Counted from the first letter of the stretch, positions 22,311 through 35,600 are shown. The stretch: DNA of 64,000 nt from Chinchilla lanigera (GCF_000276665.1 NW_004955416.1:1640632-1704631), one strand, 5' to 3'. Translations and numbers: made by a program. Notes: generated by a model from the letters alone, not told the origin.

Positions 22311-24230
22311 CAGTTTACTTTGCTTCTTGACATATATTTATGATGATGTAACATACAGTAACCCTCTTATTTCAGTTAACTTTAGTTTTTAATTATAGAA
22401 AACAAAATGCTGAAACCCCCTTTGGCTCTTTGAACAGTGAAGTCTTGCTTGGGCAGGAATTTTCCTTTGGCATTTCTGGAGTCTTGCACTTTTGCTGTGG
22501 AGACATCTCTTTGTCCAGGACTATAAATACACTCGCCTAGGAGCTCCGGGACTCAGCTCGAGAGCTCTGTGGAGGGTTGAGGGTGCATGTTAATGTGGAA
22601 ATGGAGGCCAGAGTGCCAGAAAGACAGCTTGAGGAAATTGAAGGGTTTCAACCAGGAATATTTTTATACTAAGACATAAAATAAACATTTTTAAAATGTT
22701 TATTGTGAAAGAGTGCTCAGAAAATTAAGGCTCAGGCAAAGAACAGCCTGGAAATGGAAGCAAAATGGGAAAGATCTGCTCCCCGGTGGCAGGGAGAGCC
22801 ATTTATTTTTACTTTAGGCATAAAATTTGCTTAAGTAAGATAGTGGTTGCAAGTGACTGTTTCTACCTTGTAAATTATTTTTAAAGGAGCATGTGGGCCT
22901 TATCTTTTCCTAATGTGATTGGAACTGTGAATTCGATCAAATGAATACTCTGTTCCGGAATACCACGTGACCTTGCAGTCCATTTTCTCTCCTAAAGAAC
23001 TGACAGCTTTATGCTTATCTAAGATGAGGCGCTTGACAGCAGTTGTAATAGAAGCAGAGTAAAGTCATCAGGTACAAGGGGTTTTCTGTCCCTCTCCATT
23101 GGCAGAAATGGGCCCAGGCCTGGCCTCGGGGCGGCAGCAAGTGTTAACAAGGAAAGAGCCCAGTTGTTCCCACCCCAGGCCCTCCCAGAGTGCTCATCTC
23201 CTCTGTCTCTTTGCTCTTGTAAAACCCTAGGCCTGACCCCTCCTGTGGAGTTTTGAGAAGAAACCTGATCTCTGTTTGATCTTTCCCTTTCTCCTTCCAG
23301 GGGCCGCCTGCCTCCCTGTGACATCCTTGTGAGTTTGATGACAAATAGCAAGGGGATAAGAAGAGTGACTGAGGAGGGCAGTGGGAAGCAGGGCTCCCCA
23401 AGGCCCTTCACTTCCGTGCACCTTATTTTGTCTAGCGAGGTGCTGAAGTGTCACCCTGGATGTCTTCCTAGCCCAGCTGACACGTCACTCAGCTAGTCTT
23501 AAGGAAACAGAGTTTCTGAAGCAGGTAGAGCTCCGGTAGGAAGCAAAACTGAGCATTGTCTCAGTTATTTGCCTTCTTACAAATGGGCTTCTCCAAAAGA
23601 CCCAAAGTATCACAAAACAAATGAAGAAATTCCTTCCACCTCCCACACACTAAATATTTAAACAAAAATGCCCTGCTAATCTTTAGAGATGCCAGTATTT
23701 TTAACACATGAAAGGTACCCAGTAAATATTTAAAGGAAATATAGACCCTGGATTCTCTAATGAATTTCTTTTTCTTCTAAATACCATCTGGCAAAATGGC
23801 CAGAATTTGTGGCGGTCCGTTTCATCTCACGCTCCCATTCATGTTCTACCTCCTTTTCCATAAGGCCTTGGTGTGAACTGAGATTGAATGTTTAATTGAA
23901 GAGGACATAATTTTCACACATACAGCAAAGATTTGATGAGGCTTTGAGGTTTATTGTAGCCATTAAAATGTCGTAGCTGCTGGCAAAATCCCAGAAAATG
24001 TCTAAAGCTAAACCAGATGTGATTAGCAAATTTCAAGAAGTATCAGGCTCCAGTTTCTTAAGCAACATGAGCCTTTAGAAGAAAACTTTGTGAGTAGTGT
24101 TAACCACACTGTAATAACGGAATGTGAATTAAGCTGTGGTTGATGATCACACAGACGGCACTGATACAAGTAGGGGCTGTCAAGCATCTTTCAGAGAGAC
24201 AAGAACTTTGATTAGCATTGGTATGCAAGT
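22311..24230. other. Repeat-poor intron block with an isolated TATA-like motif
   Basis: About 1.9 kb without a recognised repeat. It has a tataaata at 22522-22529 followed after about 25 bases by a GC-rich ctccgggactcagctcg stretch, and GC-richer sequence around 23050-23460. Promoter or enhancer activity is possible but unsupported by anything beyond composition. Confidence 0.35.
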
Positions 24231-24234
24231 TTGC

Positions 24235-24440
24235 ATGCCAGGAATTATAGTATCAACGACAGCTTATAGTGTGGTTATTATTTATCAGGTACTTTCACAT
24301 AGATTGTCTCTTTTAATCCTAACAGTGATTCTATCGCAGCGTTATTATTTCTGGCCTCTCACAAGATAAAGAGGCTGAGTGAAGTTAGCTATGCTTAAGT
24401 ATCTGGCCAGTGTTTTACGGGTGGTTATCTAACAAGGTTT
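24235..24440 (-). repeat. MIR SINE
   Basis: Diverged reverse-orientation MIR/MIR3: 'ggtactttcacatagattgtctcttttaatcctaac' then a degraded 'aaagaggctgagtgaagtta' segment. Confidence 0.55.
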
Positions 24441-24910
24441 TAAAGCTACATGTGACTCCAAAGCATGTATTCAGAAACGGAATAGTCTACCTCAGGCCTA
24501 GATGTGTGCATGTCATTGAGATCAAAAACAGAAGGATGTATTCAAACTATAAACCTCTGTGAAAAGACAAATGACAGAAAAGAAAAGAGTTACTAAACCT
24601 GTGTTTAGTTACTAGACCACATGTGTACATGCACTCCCAGAGACCACACATGTTCACTCTCAGATCGGATAGAGACACAGGAGCAAACTGACTTTGGGTT
24701 GAGGCTAGGGAGGGAGAAGAAGTACAGGAGAGGTAGGTTTTTAACCAAATACGCAGTATTACATGGGATTAAGAATTCGGACTTTGGAATGAGATGTGTA
24801 GTTTTTACTGGCTTGGTGAAGTAAGATCTTGTTAAGTAACAGCTATTAAACATATTCACTTTCTGGAGCTCAGGGTATCGGTATTTGAGTAGTGTTAGAG
24901 TATAAATATC

Positions 24911-24992
24911 TGGAGTAGTGGCAGAGTTCAGTAGTGGTAGAGTATGTGCTCAACATCTGCAAGGCCCTGGGTTCAGTCTCCAGCCCTGAAAA
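24911..24992 (+). repeat. Old ID-type tRNA-derived SINE
   Basis: A diverged ID body: 'gttcagtagtggtagagtatgtgctcaac' (A box region), 'gcaaggccctgggttcagtctccagccc' (B box region), short A-rich end. Older than the three copies further right. Confidence 0.7.
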
Positions 24993-25221
24993 TAACAAAT
25001 ATATTCATTTTCTCTCTTGTAAATGGAACAATACAGTACCTACATCACAGGAAACAGTGCATGCATGGTAGATCCTTAGAGTGAGGAAAATTTCAGTAAA
25101 GCTCATTAGAAGATGTACCTTTTACTGGAAAATGTGAAAGCTGTAGGATCAGCCCCTGTTGTTGAGGGGCCAGCTTGTTCGGTTTATGAAATATCTGATT
25201 CCATATTGTGAAGACAGAATC

Positions 25222-25434
25222 AAGTTTCTTCTGTTGTTGTTTGTTTGTTGTTTTTGAGGTACTGTATATTGAACCCAGTGCCTTCAAACTGAGGTGTAGC
25301 CACAGCTCAGTCCCACTTATATTTCAAGATAGAGTCTTACCAAGTTCCCAAGCTCGTTTTGAACTTTCAAGCTTCCTAACTCAGCTTCTAAAGTGCTGGG
25401 TTTGCAGGTATGTTCTAACTCGCCTGGCAGAACC
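25222..25434 (-). repeat. B1-dID type composite SINE
   Basis: The + strand shows the reverse complement of a tRNA/ID-like half ('ggtactgtatattgaacccagtgccttcaaact...ccacagctcagtccc') joined to the reverse complement of a B1-like half ('caagatagagtcttaccaagttcccaagctcg...ctaaagtgctgggtttgcagg'). This dimeric arrangement occurs in several rodent lineages. Moderately diverged; I found no clear target duplication. Confidence 0.7.
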
Positions 25435-25633
25435 ATGTTGTTAATGTTAGGGAACAGCTTCCATATTTTTCTTTTACTCTATATCCCTTAATCAGACAGT
25501 GATTTTTATTTCCCTGCTACTACTGTGATGTTATGAGGAATAGTTGAGATAACACAGACAACAGTCGTTTCTTTCTTACTCCTCAAACTTGTTTCCTAGC
25601 AAGAACTCTGAAGATATCCTTACCAACCCAATA

Positions 25634-26131
25634 TGTGGTAGGCAGAATAGGGGCCTCTAAAGATGCAAACTCTAATCTGTAGAATCTGTGATTATGTTAC
25701 CTTACATGGCAAAAAGAGATTTTGATGATGTTGAGATGGGAAAATTATTCTGGCCTGGCCAAGTGGATCTAATCTAATCACATGAACCTTTAAAATGAAT
25801 CTTTAAAAGCTGAAGGCTTTCGTTGGCTGTGATCAGAGAGAGATATAACTACAGAAGAATGATCAGAGGGATATAGCGTTGCTGGCTTTGAAGACAGAGG
25901 AAGTGGGCATTGCGCCAAGGAATGTGGGAAGCTTGTAGAATTGGAAAAGGCAAGGAACAGATTCTGCCTAGAGACTGCAAAAGGGAACACAGCCTGTCAG
26001 CACCTTGATTGCAGCCCAGTGCAATGTGTCAGACTTCTAACCTGTAGAACTGGAAGATGTATTTGTGTTATTTTAAGCCACTTAAAGTTTGTGCTACTTT
26101 GTTATAATGGCAATAGGAGACTAATATACCA
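25634..26131 (+). mobile_element. MLT1-type (ERVL-MaLR) LTR
   Basis: The sequence follows the MLT1 consensus closely: start tgtggtaggcagaatagg, 'gttaccttacatggcaaaaagaga', 'aggaatgtgggaagcttg', 'ctggaaaaggcaaggaacagattc' (with minor variation), 'attttaagccac', and end 'aataggagactaatatacc'. About 498 bases, essentially full length; a solo LTR, ancient. Confidence 0.92.
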
Positions 26132-27085
26132 TGTAATGGGCCCTTCTTTCTGATTGTACCAGTGAATAACAACCCATGAGCCCCTGACCAGCATACGCAG
26201 TGTTGCTGAGACTGTAGATGTAGGGTTTCCCAGGAATGCTGCTCACCAATATTGCAGGAAGTGTGAATTGGTGCTCTCTAGAAAGGAGTTTGTAGGCAAA
26301 TCAATGTAGAAATGCTGTATATTAAAATAATACAAGGATTCACAGTACACATTGAGTTATTAAAGGCACTGGGAATTTCTGTAGCTTAAAAAATTTCTGT
26401 AGCTTACAAAACCCTGTTGAAAACAGTATTTGCCAATTTAAAGCACAAAGCATTGGTTTTATTTTCATTGTATACTTAATGACATTTTATAAAACATACA
26501 TTCTACAACGTACAGTTTAAGAAGAAAGATATGTTGAAATTGCTATCAAATTTTTAAGGTAAGGAACACTTGTTTGATCAGGGTTGGGTGACCTCATAAG
26601 AGGGACTGCACGAGCCCTTGTGGCCTTTGTTCTTTAATGTGGCTCTTGTGTTCTCATGGCGCTACTAACCTTGCTATCCATGTCAAAAATAGTGGGTCAA
26701 ATCCTCTGTCATGTCTTGATGCCTCAGAGTCAAAATCCGTGACACTATGTTCTACTGTTGTCTCCCCCAAATGTACATTTTTGATACAATTTTGTGATTA
26801 TATTTCATTATGAAAACTTCATTCTATTGAAAATATGAAATCTAAATTAATTTTCATTGGAAAATAAGATAGGAACTCTTTAAGTAGCTGTTGAATAGTC
26901 AGCATATTCTGGAAAATTTACAGAACAATAAAAATAAATTGTCTTTTTCGCTAGAAGTAGTTTGTACTCTCTCATTAAGGTTGAGCTACTTAATAAACTA
27001 GCTATTTACTAAATATTGCTTTGAAAACTGCATTATTGGCCCTGCTATCTGTATGTACATTGGGGAAATGTAACTAGTAAAGCTT
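26132..27085. other. Intron sequence without recognised repeats
   Basis: AT-rich intron; nothing recognised. Confidence 0.35.
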
Positions 27086-27207
27086 CAGTATGAGTCACAG
27101 GGGCTGGGGATTTAGCTCAGCGGCAAAGCGCCTGCCTGGCAAGCGCAAGGTCGTGAGTTCAGTTCCTGGTACTGGAAAAAAAAAAAAAAAAAACAGTATG
27201 AGTCACA
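27086..27207 (+). mobile_element. Young ID-type SINE with 14-base target duplication
   Basis: The body is 27100-27193: ggggctggggatttagctc (A box), then a B box around gagttcagttcctgg, then tactgg and an A18-like tail. Perfect flanking duplicates cagtatgagtcaca at 27086-27099 and 27194-27207. RNA polymerase III retroposon derived from a tRNA; not a tRNA gene. Confidence 0.97.
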
Positions 27208-27338
27208 AATTTGTTTGATAATGTTGACTGAGATGTCAGTTCATGTGCTCATTTTTTAAGATAATTTTGATGTCTTTTTCTCTAAACATTTAAAACTATA
27301 CATTTGAAGATGTTCTTATGTGCTAGTTAGATATATTT

Positions 27339-27743
27339 GGGGGTGTTGTGGTTGATACATTGTGTCAACTTGGGGAGTCTAGAGGCTTGGCTAAGTGACT
27401 CAGCAGGGAGCCAGGGTGCTTACTTTGGATACATCCTGAGCCTGTGGAGGAGGAGGGCGTGGAGAATATGTAAGTGCTACATCCCCCCAGGGGGCATACA
27501 GCCTGCTTACAGTGCAAGGGAGGGAAAGAGGCTGCTTGCCCCTACTCGTCCCTTTTGCTCTTGTTCCTTTGCTGCTCCACCACGATGAACGTTTGCCCTC
27601 TGCCATGTGCCACTCGCCTCTGTGCCAGCCAAGTATGGACTGAAACCTTCACAAACTGTAAGCTAAATAAACCTTTCCTTCCTTAATTTTGGGCATTGGG
27701 TATTTTGTGTCAGCAATGAGAAAAAAGTAACCAAGACAGGGGG
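27339..27743 (+). mobile_element. ERVL-type solo LTR with 5-base target duplication
   Basis: LTR 27344-27738 (395 bases) begins TGTTGTGGTTGATAC, ends AACCAAGACA, and is flanked by ggggg on both sides (27339-27343, 27739-27743). 'attgtgtcaacttgggg' near the start and 'gtaagctaaataaacctttcc' with an AATAAA near 27665 are typical of MLT2/ERVL-related LTRs. The ORFs within are chance. It shares its 3' end with the LTR at 45360-45721. Confidence 0.85.
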
Positions 27744-29755
27744 TACGCTTAAACAGCTGTAAAAGGAGGACTATTGAAATTTTGATAATCTGTTATCATT
27801 CTATAAAATTTTACCTAGAAATATTTATCCCAGTGTTAATTCTTTTATGCCTTTTCAAATGAGACACTATGTAAAATGCACAATCCAGGCAGTAGTAGAT
27901 ATTAAAATCGTTTTATTTTGAAAAGTGTTAATATTTCTAAACTAATTCATATTGAAGTACATGCAATATCCATAGGCATTTTAAATCCCTATGTCCTGAT
28001 TTTATGGAGAAGCCAGATTAGCCCAGAGCCATACACATGAATCTCTCTTTTGTGTAACACTAGTTCTCGAACCTTCTGCTTCAACATCTGAATTACACGA
28101 AGATATAAATTCATATATGAAACTAATTTCAAGAAAGAGGTTTGTCTTTAAATCTCTTACACAGTAGTCAAACTACGATGTCTCCAGGAAGATGACAGAT
28201 TGAATTCACTGATATAGTGCCACTCTTTTCCCAGGCTCACCAAAATAATTAAACAACACTGATGTAATTTGAATTATAATGCACCATGTGCTTGGGCAGA
28301 GGCTGTTATAGTGGAAACAATTTAATTATTTGAGTATGCATATGAATTTTGCAATTAAAACTTAATTTAAGACACAAATTATACCAAATTCTAAATTATA
28401 ACTAAGTAGATTAGTGAGATTAAGGATTAGCCATGGGTTGTTAAAAGTTAACAATGTCTTGTTTTTTAACATGAATTCACTGGGTCGGCTAAACTCCTTA
28501 CATGGTGGAAAAATCGTTTCTGTTGAAAGCACACAATGTGCAATAAACTAGTTGTTCTTTGTCCTGTAAAGAAAGGTACATTTGTACTGTAGAAGCAGTC
28601 ATCTCCTTTGCCAGTTAGTTCATCTGTCTTGATGAACAAGTTAAATATCTGAGCAAATACAATGCTGGGATATGAGTGAGGTCCTGAAGGGGGAAGGTGT
28701 TGGGGGTGGAGCTGGAGACTGAGAATACTGACAGAATTGGCAAGGGAAGCCATCTCTGAAGAGTCTGTATCTCCAGCAGTGCAGTCAGGGCTGGATCTAC
28801 TTAGCAGAAATAAAGCCACACATCTTGCTCTTGATCTTTTCCTCAACTGGTTTTGTTTGTATTTTGATTTGGGGTAATGTGTGTTGGCCTTTTCTATCCT
28901 GTCCACGAAGAACTGACAGAAAGAAGTAAGAAGGAATGCGCATAACTGGTGTTGCCAGTCAGTGAGTGGACAGGAGAATTTGTGTCACTGTGGAGAGTGG
29001 GAAGGATTCCTCTCTCCCTGCTCCTGTTCAGTCCTGTAGTGCAGACTTGCCATATAAGCATCCTTTTTGACTCTCACTTTCTGACAGCTATACTGGACCC
29101 TCCTCAGTGGAAGTCAGTGTATCTGTCCCCTGCTCTGATGAAAGGATGATCACAGCACACTCAGGTACTGTGGACCCAAAACAGAAGTAAGATAAGTGAT
29201 TTCCTGTTGGTATGACCTTAGAAAGCAAAGGTGACCATTTAAATGGACAAATAATGGCTGTGCCCACATTTAAGAGCACCATGATTATTTAAAAAAATAC
29301 AGGAAGCCTAGCAACATTTGAATTTCAGATAAATAAGGAGTTGTTTTCAGTATAATGCATCCTGCTATAGTAGAAATAGTTTAATTTTTTGAATATGCAT
29401 GTTATTTTTACGATGAAAAGTGTCTTTAAAAACATAAGTCATAGTCAAGGCTCAGTTAGAGGTAGGTAAATTAGTGAGGTTGTCTAGAACACACTCATAC
29501 GGAAAACAGTTTTCCTTGTCTTAAAGTCATATTTAACTTGGCATACTGTTTTTTATCCTCATGTGTATATTTAAAAACAGTAATTCAACTAACTAAAAGT
29601 TGGCTCTCTTTTTATTACTAACATGTGCTGGTGATTCTAAACAATATCAGTGATAAAAGTCTACTCCTTGGCAGTAGACAGTGGATACAGAGTCTGTAAA
29701 TATGTTCAGGGGTATAGTACTTACCCATTTTCTCCATCGCTGAAGAAAACACTCA
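27744..29755. other. Intron sequence without recognised repeats
   Basis: Two kilobases of apparently single-copy intron. A 146-codon minus-strand open frame at 28466-28906 has low-complexity composition and no recognised domain. Confidence 0.35.
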
Positions 29756-29757
29756 CC

Positions 29758-29915
29758 ATTTAGTGAGCATCTAGAAATTCCAGATAGTCTTTTATTGTTT
29801 TTGTTTTTTGAAAGTAACTGTTATTATCTGTATTATAAGAGTAAGGAAATTGCAGCACTTTCTACTAATAACAAAGCTGATATTTAAAGCACACTTATCT
29901 CATCACAATGCTTGT
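29758..29915 (-). repeat. Probable MIR SINE
   Basis: Decayed reverse MIR: 'tgagcatctagaaattccagata', 'taactgttattatctgtattataagagtaaggaaattgcag'. Confidence 0.45.
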
Positions 29916-29964
29916 AATATTTCCACTGTGCCATGGTTTGTTCTCTTCCTGTTTGTAGGTCAAG

Positions 29965-30070
29965 CCCTCAAGCAGTAGTAATATGATCTAGCAGTGGCAA
30001 ACCTATGGCACCTATGCAGGCTATTTGTTATCACTGAAAGCTCTGAAAGGTTCCCACTACTGATCTAGAA
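29965..30070. repeat. Possible hAT transposon remnant
   Basis: 'tagcagtggcaaacctatgg ... ggttcccactactgatcta' looks like a short element with inverted cagtgg/ccactactg ends and 'ggctatttgtta' inside. Weak. Confidence 0.35.
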
Positions 30071-31540
30071 TGACAACATGTAAAGAATAAGCCCTACTTA
30101 GTTCTTTAGTTCCTCTCCTAAGATCAACAGCATTAACAGAATGAGAACCACAAAATTTCTGAACCTCAAAAAACAGAGGGGCAATTGGTAAATGAAGTAG
30201 GCAAACAAGAAAACTGAACTCTAATTCAGGAGTAGAAGAGAGTGACAAGCAACTTGATTTTTCCTATAAGATTCATACATACCAGTATTCATTCATAGAT
30301 TCACATGAATTCATGCTTAATAAAATTTTTTATGTACTCATACAGAAATTAATAAAAGTACTGAAGAAACTGTCCTAACATTATGGATATCAGTTCCTAA
30401 TTTTAAAAATCCTCATAGATACCATGATGAGGGAACAGAGCAGGTCCATATTACTATTAGAACTTTATAGAATACTTATTATAAAAACAAAACTTTACCA
30501 ACTTCTAGAAGGAGAGGATGGGTGGATTGGTCATAGGAAGAGATTACACAGAGAATTAGGAAGTGAAATAACTTCAGATTTTCCAGTAGTATCACTACAA
30601 CCTATAAATAGGTCTGAGTTTGTAGGAAAATAACCCCCAACCCAGATTCCAGTACTTGCCATACCTTTAATGGAATGTAAGGACAGATTAGAAACATTTT
30701 GAGACACATAAAGTTTCAGAAATCTGATCTCTCCTGTAATCATCTACAGGATGCTACTAGCGAATGTGTTATTCGTGAAATAGGAAGACAGGTTATAGGA
30801 AATTTAAAAATCAGAGAACAGAAGCAAATGAATGTTCAGGATAGAAAAAGAGCACAGAATAATAGGCATGCATGGGAAGAAACATATTCCGAATGAGATG
30901 TGTCAGAGGAATGATGGGGAAGATTTTTATAGAATATTTAGCTAATGTATGTGAGGAACCTGAATGTGGAGAGAGTAACAAGAGGTTTACACAGCAGAAA
31001 GTCTTAGATTTACATAATAAGTTCACAGGAAAGAAAGCAAATTAGAAAAAATGATTACTTCTGGGGGTAGAGTGAAAAGGTGGAATCATAAAGGAAAGAC
31101 ATAATCAGAATTTAAATATATTAGCTGGGACTGGGAGTTGTGTTTATAAAATCATAGTAATGTCAAAACTGAGTACTTATTTAACCAAGTTCTATTAGCG
31201 CTTTATGGGATGAGGGGGATAGAAAGGCAGGAGCAGAGAAAAGAGTGTGACATCACTTATTCTACCAAAGAGAAAAATAAAGTACTGCATCAGTAGAAAC
31301 TTGTTAGAGATGTGATAACACACTAAAATAATTACATTGAATTGGTTAACAGTAAATGCCTCTGGGAAAGAATTAATGGGTTGGAGACTGCCCTTAGATT
31401 GTATAGAATACATTCACTCTTTGTATGTTTAAAGCTTTGATAAATATGCCAAATAATAAAACCCCACCAGACTAACGATAATTCAAGTCATTTGAAGTGA
31501 AGGTTAAGTTTCAACAGCAGAGGCTGGTAGGGTATGTTGA
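30071..31540. other. Intron sequence, A-rich, no confident feature
   Basis: A-rich with several short open frames. It could be a very old LINE but I cannot align it to one. Confidence 0.3.
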
Positions 31541-31544
31541 AAGT

Positions 31545-31665
31545 AGTACTGGAATGAGTTTGAGGAGACTGAAGCTTAAAGTTTAGTTCTGCCATTGACT
31601 GCATGATAAACTTAGACAAGTCACTTAATCTCTGTGAACCCCAGCTGAAACCATGAAGCAGATCA
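31545..31665 (+). repeat. MIR SINE
   Basis: Core MIR: 'tagttctgccattgactgcatgataaacttagacaagtcacttaatctctgtgaaccccag'. Forward orientation. Confidence 0.75.
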
Positions 31666-32509
31666 TCCTTCTCCCCTCTGCCCAACTCAAAGGAATACTG
31701 GGAGGGCCAGGTGAAATGACATCTGAAGAAGCTCTTCAGGTCTGGGAGGGAGTTCCCAGGCTCACTCACAAGCCGTGCAGTTTTCTCAGTGCACAGAGGT
31801 GTCTCCTAGAAGGGAGAGAGGGGTTGACCCACTGGGACAAGTTTGGCTCATGTATCACCTTTAGGAAGCTCCAGAAGATAAGACTGGAATGATTATTGAC
31901 CGTGTCTAATTTATTGGTTCTTTCCTCCTGTGCAGCCCGTTTGTCCATGGTAGTAGTTCACTAAGCCTGAACTCTGGTACAAGACTGGATACATTAGCCA
32001 GAGTCCTGACCATGTTGCCATGGTGTTAAAAATATTTAGTCTCACAAGCAAAGTTTTAGAAATAATTTTTTAAACCTTTGATATGATTTATTTTTCTAAA
32101 ATGATTTCAACAAAACAGGCCTTAAAGAACTGGGATAAGTATTTCAGAAAGGCAGTGGGTGTAAAATGTTGAACAGCATGGTGACTTCTGATGCAAAGCA
32201 TTCAATTAGTGCAGCATGGTGGGTAAAGGTCACGCATTTCCCGAATGGAATCCTTTCAAAGACAAACTATGCAGAAAGGAGAGAGGATACAGAGACTGAA
32301 ACTTGATTCATCCACTTGATTAATGGAAGAAGTTTGTGTTTTGCTTTGAAGCTGTGACTATGACTTCTCTGGGTGGGAAGGGTGAGCTATGCTGTCCTGG
32401 TTTCCTCCACTTGGTTTGTACTGTATTTATAAATCAACATAGTTAGTAGGATTAATTTTGTTTGTTTTTTTTATTTGACAAGAAACATCAAATATTGAAA
32501 GAGAAGCTA

Positions 32510-32670
32510 CTATTTTGGAAAAGTCTGAGTCAGAAGTACTGAATTCGAATCCTTGCTTCACGCGAGCTGTGTAATCACTGGCAGGTCATTTTGTCCCCTC
32601 ACATCTCAGTGTCCTTATAGAAAAATGAGGGATTACTACTTGATCCTCCGACTTTTTTAGAGGATTTACC
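32510..32670 (+). repeat. MIR SINE
   Basis: 'gagtcagaagtactgaattcgaatccttgcttcac', 'agctgtgtaatcactggcaggtcattt', 'atctcagtgtccttatagaaaaatgag'. Forward MIR. Confidence 0.8.
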
Positions 32671-32739
32671 AAGATCATCTGTAGGAAATTCCTTCACAAT
32701 TATAAACAAAGTGGATAATACTTATCCTTGATTGCCCTG

Positions 32740-33432
32740 ATGCCCTCGCGTCCAACTTCAGTCCATCCCCAGGTCCTGTTGTGAGGCTCAGTTTACTTCT
32801 TTCCACCTCTACACTGTGTTTCTCATCTAAACCCCCCACCTCTTCACTTGCCCATAACATTAGACTTCAGGCAGGTTGCCCTGCTTCCTCTCTTGCCCTT
32901 CTGTAAGCCAGTGCCTACCCACAGACAGATCATGGAATGATGTATTCATTGCTCTTAAAATCCAATCCAACCTCATATCCATATCCTCAAAGTTCTACCT
33001 AGAGTGCTTCTCCCTTTCCAGTCTTAGCTCACACTCTTTATCCCCTCCCCACTACATCTAGCCCTAAAAGTCTTCTTTGTTTTTGCTTAGGATCTTTATA
33101 GTAGCCAGTCCTTCTACTTCCAGTGCCCTTCTTCCATGAACTCTCATGCCTTGAGCCTTCCCCACTTACCTAGCTCAACAGCCATGAATAAACACTTTCC
33201 ATTGCAGCTCAACACCTTGAATAAACACTTCCTATTGCAGCCCCCTATTTTGATATGGCATTAATTTCTACTTATTTTCTTGTATTTCCCCCCCCCCTGC
33301 TCCATATAGGAAGATACTTAATTTGACTTTTTAGCATTTACCTGTATTGTAGCAGTAAGGACCTGCCATATACTGTACTTGTACAATCATTATGTACTAA
33401 TTGAATGAATGAATGAGTGAATGAATGAATTG
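32740..33432 (+). repeat. L2 LINE 3' end
   Basis: A long sense-orientation L2 run: 'cattgctcttaaaatccaatcc' , 'agttctacctagagtgcttctccc', 'agtgcccttcttcc', 'tgccatatactgtacttg', ending in the (TGAA)n tail typical of the L2 3' end (33402-33432). It encloses a 34-base tandem duplication (33174-33240). Confidence 0.82.
33174..33240. repeat. Short tandem duplication inside the L2
   Basis: Two adjacent 34/33-base copies of ctcaaca..c..gaataaacacttt.c.attgcag differ at a few positions, so the duplication is older than that at 20126. Confidence 0.85.
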
Positions 33433-35600
33433 TAGGAATGACTCAACTTCAGATAATTGCTGACTTCGCTATAAGAGAGATTAGATTACTTCCTAAGGCC
33501 AGAGATGTCAAATAAGCATCAGTATTAGAAGATTTCAAGAGACAGATTTTAAAACTGTCTGAAGGCAAAGCTTATTTCTGAGAAATAGTGGGTTCCTCAC
33601 CTACGGATGGTTAGAAGACTCTTATGACAGATGGGTAGGCTAGCTCAATCATTATTAAAATGATAGGTGATTTCTGGGTGATTCTAAAGGTATAGTCCAA
33701 CTCTGAATTGCTAAGATTATTATTTCTGTGCTATTTCAATGCATTCAGTGGTTGTCCTTACCCAGTAAAGGTTATTGGGATCCTTACTAGACTTAGTAAA
33801 TTAGCAACTAAAAAGTCTAATTCTGAATACTCATAGATAGGAATCAACTATAAAATTATATCAGGCTTGCATCTCAGGTATTCTCTTGGTTAAAGACTTA
33901 CAAAAGTTGGCTCTTGAGTTAACCCGTGTCTCAAATATTCTTGCATTGATGCCCTCTATAAATAATCTCGATTAGTAGAGCTATCCGATGTAGTAGTTAA
34001 TGGAAAAAATTCTGGCCAAAATAAGAAATCATGAAAAGTGATGTTCATATCACTTGGCCTTTTCATTTAAAACAGGTTATATATAGCACCGTCTGTCCTT
34101 TGATGCCCAGATGAGGCCTTGAATTCTGGATCAGTTAGAATCCTTCACATCTTACTTACTGAGTCCATACCATAGTAGGTCTTCTATGATTGTTTGTATT
34201 TTTAAAGTGGAATTATGACTTTTGTGAATATCACCATGGAACCTTTCTGGATGTGTTTTCTCAATCTTTTAAAACCATCTTGCCTATACCTTTTCATTTT
34301 TATTTTAGAATAATATAAAATGTATGGAAAAATTGCACGTGTAGTATAAAGAGTTCTCCTATCACTTCTACCCAGTTTCCCCATTGTCCATGTTTTACAT
34401 TGCTGTGATGTGTATGTTAGCACTAAGATACTGGCCTGGGTACCTTTCTGTTAATGCCAGCCTCCATTGGATTTTATTAGTTTTTTTTTTTTTCCACTCA
34501 TATCTTCTCTATGTCCCGAGGTTCATTGGCCTCCTATACTTATATTAACAGCAGTATTTTCAAATTTTCATTTAACTTTATAGAAAGGATACTTTTTCAC
34601 AGTCATCTATCTGAAGTTTACAGTCAAGTAATTAAAATTGAAAATGAAATAAAATGAGCAACTTCTCTAAACAGGTTTGTAAACAATGCAACTACTCTAG
34701 ATAAGAAGTCTATTACACTTACTGTAAGAATTGCCCAAAGAGACCAGAGAGCAATTTCCAGTTTTCAAGCTTTCAGCATGCTATAAGGGTCAGGAGGAAT
34801 GCGAGAGTGTCATTCATTTGGCAAGAGCATTAACAAAGTGTCTTTTAGATTTCCCATTCAGGAAAAGGGTGTTCATGTGCTGCAATGGTAGCCCTTTAGC
34901 TGTGTGTGCAGCTCCATCCTTTAAAGTGGGTTGGGTAGGCATACATAGCTGATCAATCGAGACTCCAAGACAGGAAAAGGCATGGTCAGAATCACTGAGC
35001 TGGGCACAGAACTGAGTTCTCCTTGGCCAAGCCAGTGCTCAAGCTAAGGTGCTATGAATTTATATCATGTCAGAGCATTTTCTTCACAGAAACGGATTTG
35101 TGGGTGGTTTTGTGACTATCAAAATATTTTTCTGCCTAAGTAAACTGTGTATCTTGGCTCTGTGGAAAATTCACAGTCCACAAATGGATTCTTTTTACAT
35201 CTGACAACCAAATGAATGAAGCTACAGGGAGGGCTTTTTAGCCTCAGGGAAGGAGATGGAGTTTTGACTAATGTCCTTATCTCTCTCCCAGGTTTCTTCA
35301 CCTCACTGAAGCTCATATGGACAGGTGCTGGGAGCTATGATTGTACTTTTTAGGTACCTTTGGAGAGATCAGTGATCTGCCTGCAACTGGCAACTCTGGT
35401 TCAGGTCTCTATGCTATTTAGTAACTGGACTCCTTCCTAAGCCTTCTGTTTGCCTAATTAAAATGAAAGGGTTCCAACAATGGCAGTTGGTGTTGTATAG
35501 CTAATGTTTGTCTCATTTCTCACAATTCATTAAGCTCTTGCATAAGTATTTCATATTTTTCTCCAGCATCAGTATAGATGATGAAGGTAAGAGGATAGCA
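33433..35600. other. Intron sequence without confidently recognised repeats
   Basis: Mostly unique-looking intron. The part around 34270-34500 vaguely resembles an old L1 end, not enough to call. Confidence 0.3.

Noticed and set aside
27100..27193. A tRNA-like gene with A and B boxes
   Set aside because: It is an ID SINE: poly-A tail, flanking duplication, and sister copies at 39314 and 42805; no complete cloverleaf is expected.
28466..28906. 146-codon minus-strand open frame
   Set aside because: Ser/His-rich composition with no family resemblance, no splice or promoter context; likely chance.
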